A stretch of 7,039 nt of DNA from Pseudomonadota bacterium (GTDB lineage Bacteria > Pseudomonadota > Gammaproteobacteria > Steroidobacterales > Steroidobacteraceae): assembly GCA_028067895.1 (NCBI GenBank), contig JAPTUI010000622.1, positions 1 through 7,039 of the forward strand. Reading direction: 5' to 3'. The position numbers and the translations under genes were made by a program. The notes below the pieces were generated by a model that did not search any database, was not told the origin of the DNA, and saw nothing but the letters and a program-made list of their open reading frames with translations. Below are positions 6,205-7,039 of this stretch, piece after piece (the stretch's first letter is position 1; each line of letters begins with the position of its first letter).

Positions 6205-6396
6205 CAGATATCGCCGCCCTATCGGCGCGGCCCGGGGAGTTCTCGGCAGTGTTCGCCGATCGAGCCCTCTGGTTGGCGAGGACAACGCGCTCGATTCACG
6301 CGGTTGCGGTGCGGGAGAGGACAGCCCGCGGCAGCTTGCGACGGATCGCCTGAGATACGCATTCCGCCGAGGGCCCACCCTCGGCGGATTTTTCTT
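6205..6396 (+). ncRNA. Possible structured small RNA (hairpin series before a terminator)
   Basis: This gene-free stretch folds locally into consecutive hairpins on the plus strand: CGCCG/CGGCG (6212-6227); ATCGAGC/GCTCGAT (6259-6295), enclosing GTTG/CAAC with AGGA in its loop; GCGGG/CCCGC (6311-6329) with loop AGAGGACAG; and GCGA/TCGC (6338-6349) with loop CGGA. It ends in a strong intrinsic terminator, with no plausible protein gene feeding into it. GGA in several loops is the hallmark of CsrB/RsmY-type RNAs that sequester CsrA/RsmA. I found no clear promoter and no GacA box. In GC-rich DNA short hairpins also arise by chance, so the call is tentative, as is the 5' end. Confidence 0.25.
6363..6396 (+). 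terminator. Strong intrinsic terminator (plus strand)
   Basis: A perfect 11-bp stem (TCCGCCGAGGG at 6363-6373 with CCCTCGGCGGA at 6378-6388), a four-base CCCA loop, and then TTTTTCTT form a textbook rho-independent terminator. The U-tract is only on the plus-strand side, so it ends a rightward transcript. The minus-strand gene ending at 6425 would transcribe the same hairpin without a U-run. Confidence 0.9.
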
Positions 6397-6424
6397 GCCC
6401 GCCCCGAAGTGACCGTCACGTTCT

Positions 6425-7039
6425 TCAGTACTTCTGCGGTGCGCGGTAGATGCGGGCAATCTCGGCGGCTACCCTCTTCAGACGCGCATCAGTCGAGTCG
6501 GCGATCTGCACATCGTTGCGGATCGCTTGGTTGACCTGTGGCAGCAGCGCGCGAAAGGCGGCGAGTCGTGCCGCCGGTACGAGTGAGGCCCGCGCGGCGT
6601 GCCTGCAGGTGCTTACGCAGGACTTCGGATCCGAGGTGTAGCGGCACGCGGCACGCATGGCGCTCAGGGCGGCTTTGAACTTGATCGGCGCTTCGGTGAG
6701 CATCTGAGCGATGGCAGCACGTTTCTCGCGCCCGAGGCGCTGCACGGACTGGGTTACGGTCATCGCCTGTTCGCGAAAATACGCGTCGTTGCTCACGGTG
6801 ATCGCGCATTCCTGCCATCGCCACTCGGGAACGCCCCTGGCGGCGAGCGGGCGGATCGTTGCGAGGCATGTGTCGTAGAACTTCGCCTTGCGCTGCCAGT
6901 ACGTGCGCGCATTGACCTGGTGAGCGATGCGCGCGCGACCCCACGGGAGGTACTGCGCAATGGCGGCATTGAGCTGCTTGACATAGCCGAGTGCGTTCGT
7001 CAGGCGGCGCTGGGCTCCTCGCACCGTGTTGAGGTGGGC
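6425..7039 (-). CDS. Hypothetical protein, 5' end outside the window
   Basis: The frame is open from the right edge to a TGA at 6425-6427, so about 204 C-terminal residues are visible. A GTG at 7024 lies inside the frame, but the true start may be further upstream. The protein is alanine- and arginine-rich, mostly helical and basic. It has five cysteines, three of them close together in CRYTSDPKSCVSTC, which suggests disulfides or metal binding. Tryptophans cluster around VPEWRWQEC. I do not recognise the family. No signal peptide can be judged because the N-terminus is missing. It faces away from the window edge towards the terminator region and is not part of the ATPase unit, from which about 430 bases separate it. 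Confidence 0.6.
   Translation of the reverse strand, partial: AHLNTVRGAQRRLTNALGYVKQLNAAIAQYLPWGRARIAHQVNARTYWQRKAKFYDTCLATIRPLAARGVPEWRWQECAITVSNDAYFREQAMTVTQSVQRLGREKRAAIAQMLTEAPIKFKAALSAMRAACRYTSDPKSCVSTCRHAARASLVPAARLAAFRALLPQVNQAIRNDVQIADSTDARLKRVAAEIARIYRAPQKY

Noticed and set aside
6301..6360. Glycine riboswitch suggested by GCGGGAGAG
   Set aside because: The CCGAAGG core and the second aptamer half are missing, and no gene follows on the plus strand.
6205..6396. 6S RNA or RNase P RNA
   Set aside because: The length fits 6S, but there is no long closing stem around a central bubble and none of the conserved RNase P blocks.

Overview
The window comes from a GC-rich proteobacterium. 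Every recognisable mer gene is closest in memory to the Tn501/Tn21 type of Gammaproteobacteria and Betaproteobacteria, but nothing here fixes the genus. It looks like accessory DNA: a decaying mercury-resistance operon, the tail of a mobile-element gene, an intact two-gene module of a defence-associated type, and two hypothetical genes. No transposase, integrase, tRNA, rRNA, CRISPR array or mer-transposon end was seen.

Layout. Positions 1-451 hold no convincing gene. A small secreted protein is encoded at 452-781 (+). A mer operon occupies 921-3825 on the minus strand in the order promoter, merT, merP, merC, merA, with merR divergent on the plus strand from 3827. merD and merE are absent. The MerR-type promoter/operator (19-bp spacer, near-perfect dyad) and merC look intact, but the rest is damaged. 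merA has an in-frame TGA in its N-terminal metal-binding domain and a net 8-nt deletion. merP lost its GMTCxxC motif through two frame shifts that cancel. merT lost one cysteine of its first pair and gained acidic residues in the first membrane segment. merR is cut after its DNA-binding region. The operon should therefore not give mercury resistance, although MerC might still import Hg(II).

The merR stub runs in frame into the 3' end of another gene (about 3974-4331). Its CxxCPASK motif and GC-rich third codon positions suggest a PAPS-reductase-like protein of mobile elements. That remnant is itself frameshifted near 4040.

From 5998 down to 4304 on the minus strand lies an intact two-gene unit: an AAA15/ABC-type ATPase followed six bases later by a small RloB/TOPRIM-like protein. 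This pairing resembles RloA-RloB, AbiL and, more loosely, PARIS anti-phage systems, and it is the best candidate here for an active system. Its codon use is less GC-rich than that of mer.

Positions 6008-6424 hold no protein gene. They carry a possible promoter for the ATPase unit, a run of small hairpins (three with GGA in the loop) and a very strong plus-strand terminator at 6363-6396, which together could be a small RNA. A hypothetical protein gene (6425-7039, minus) runs off the right edge.
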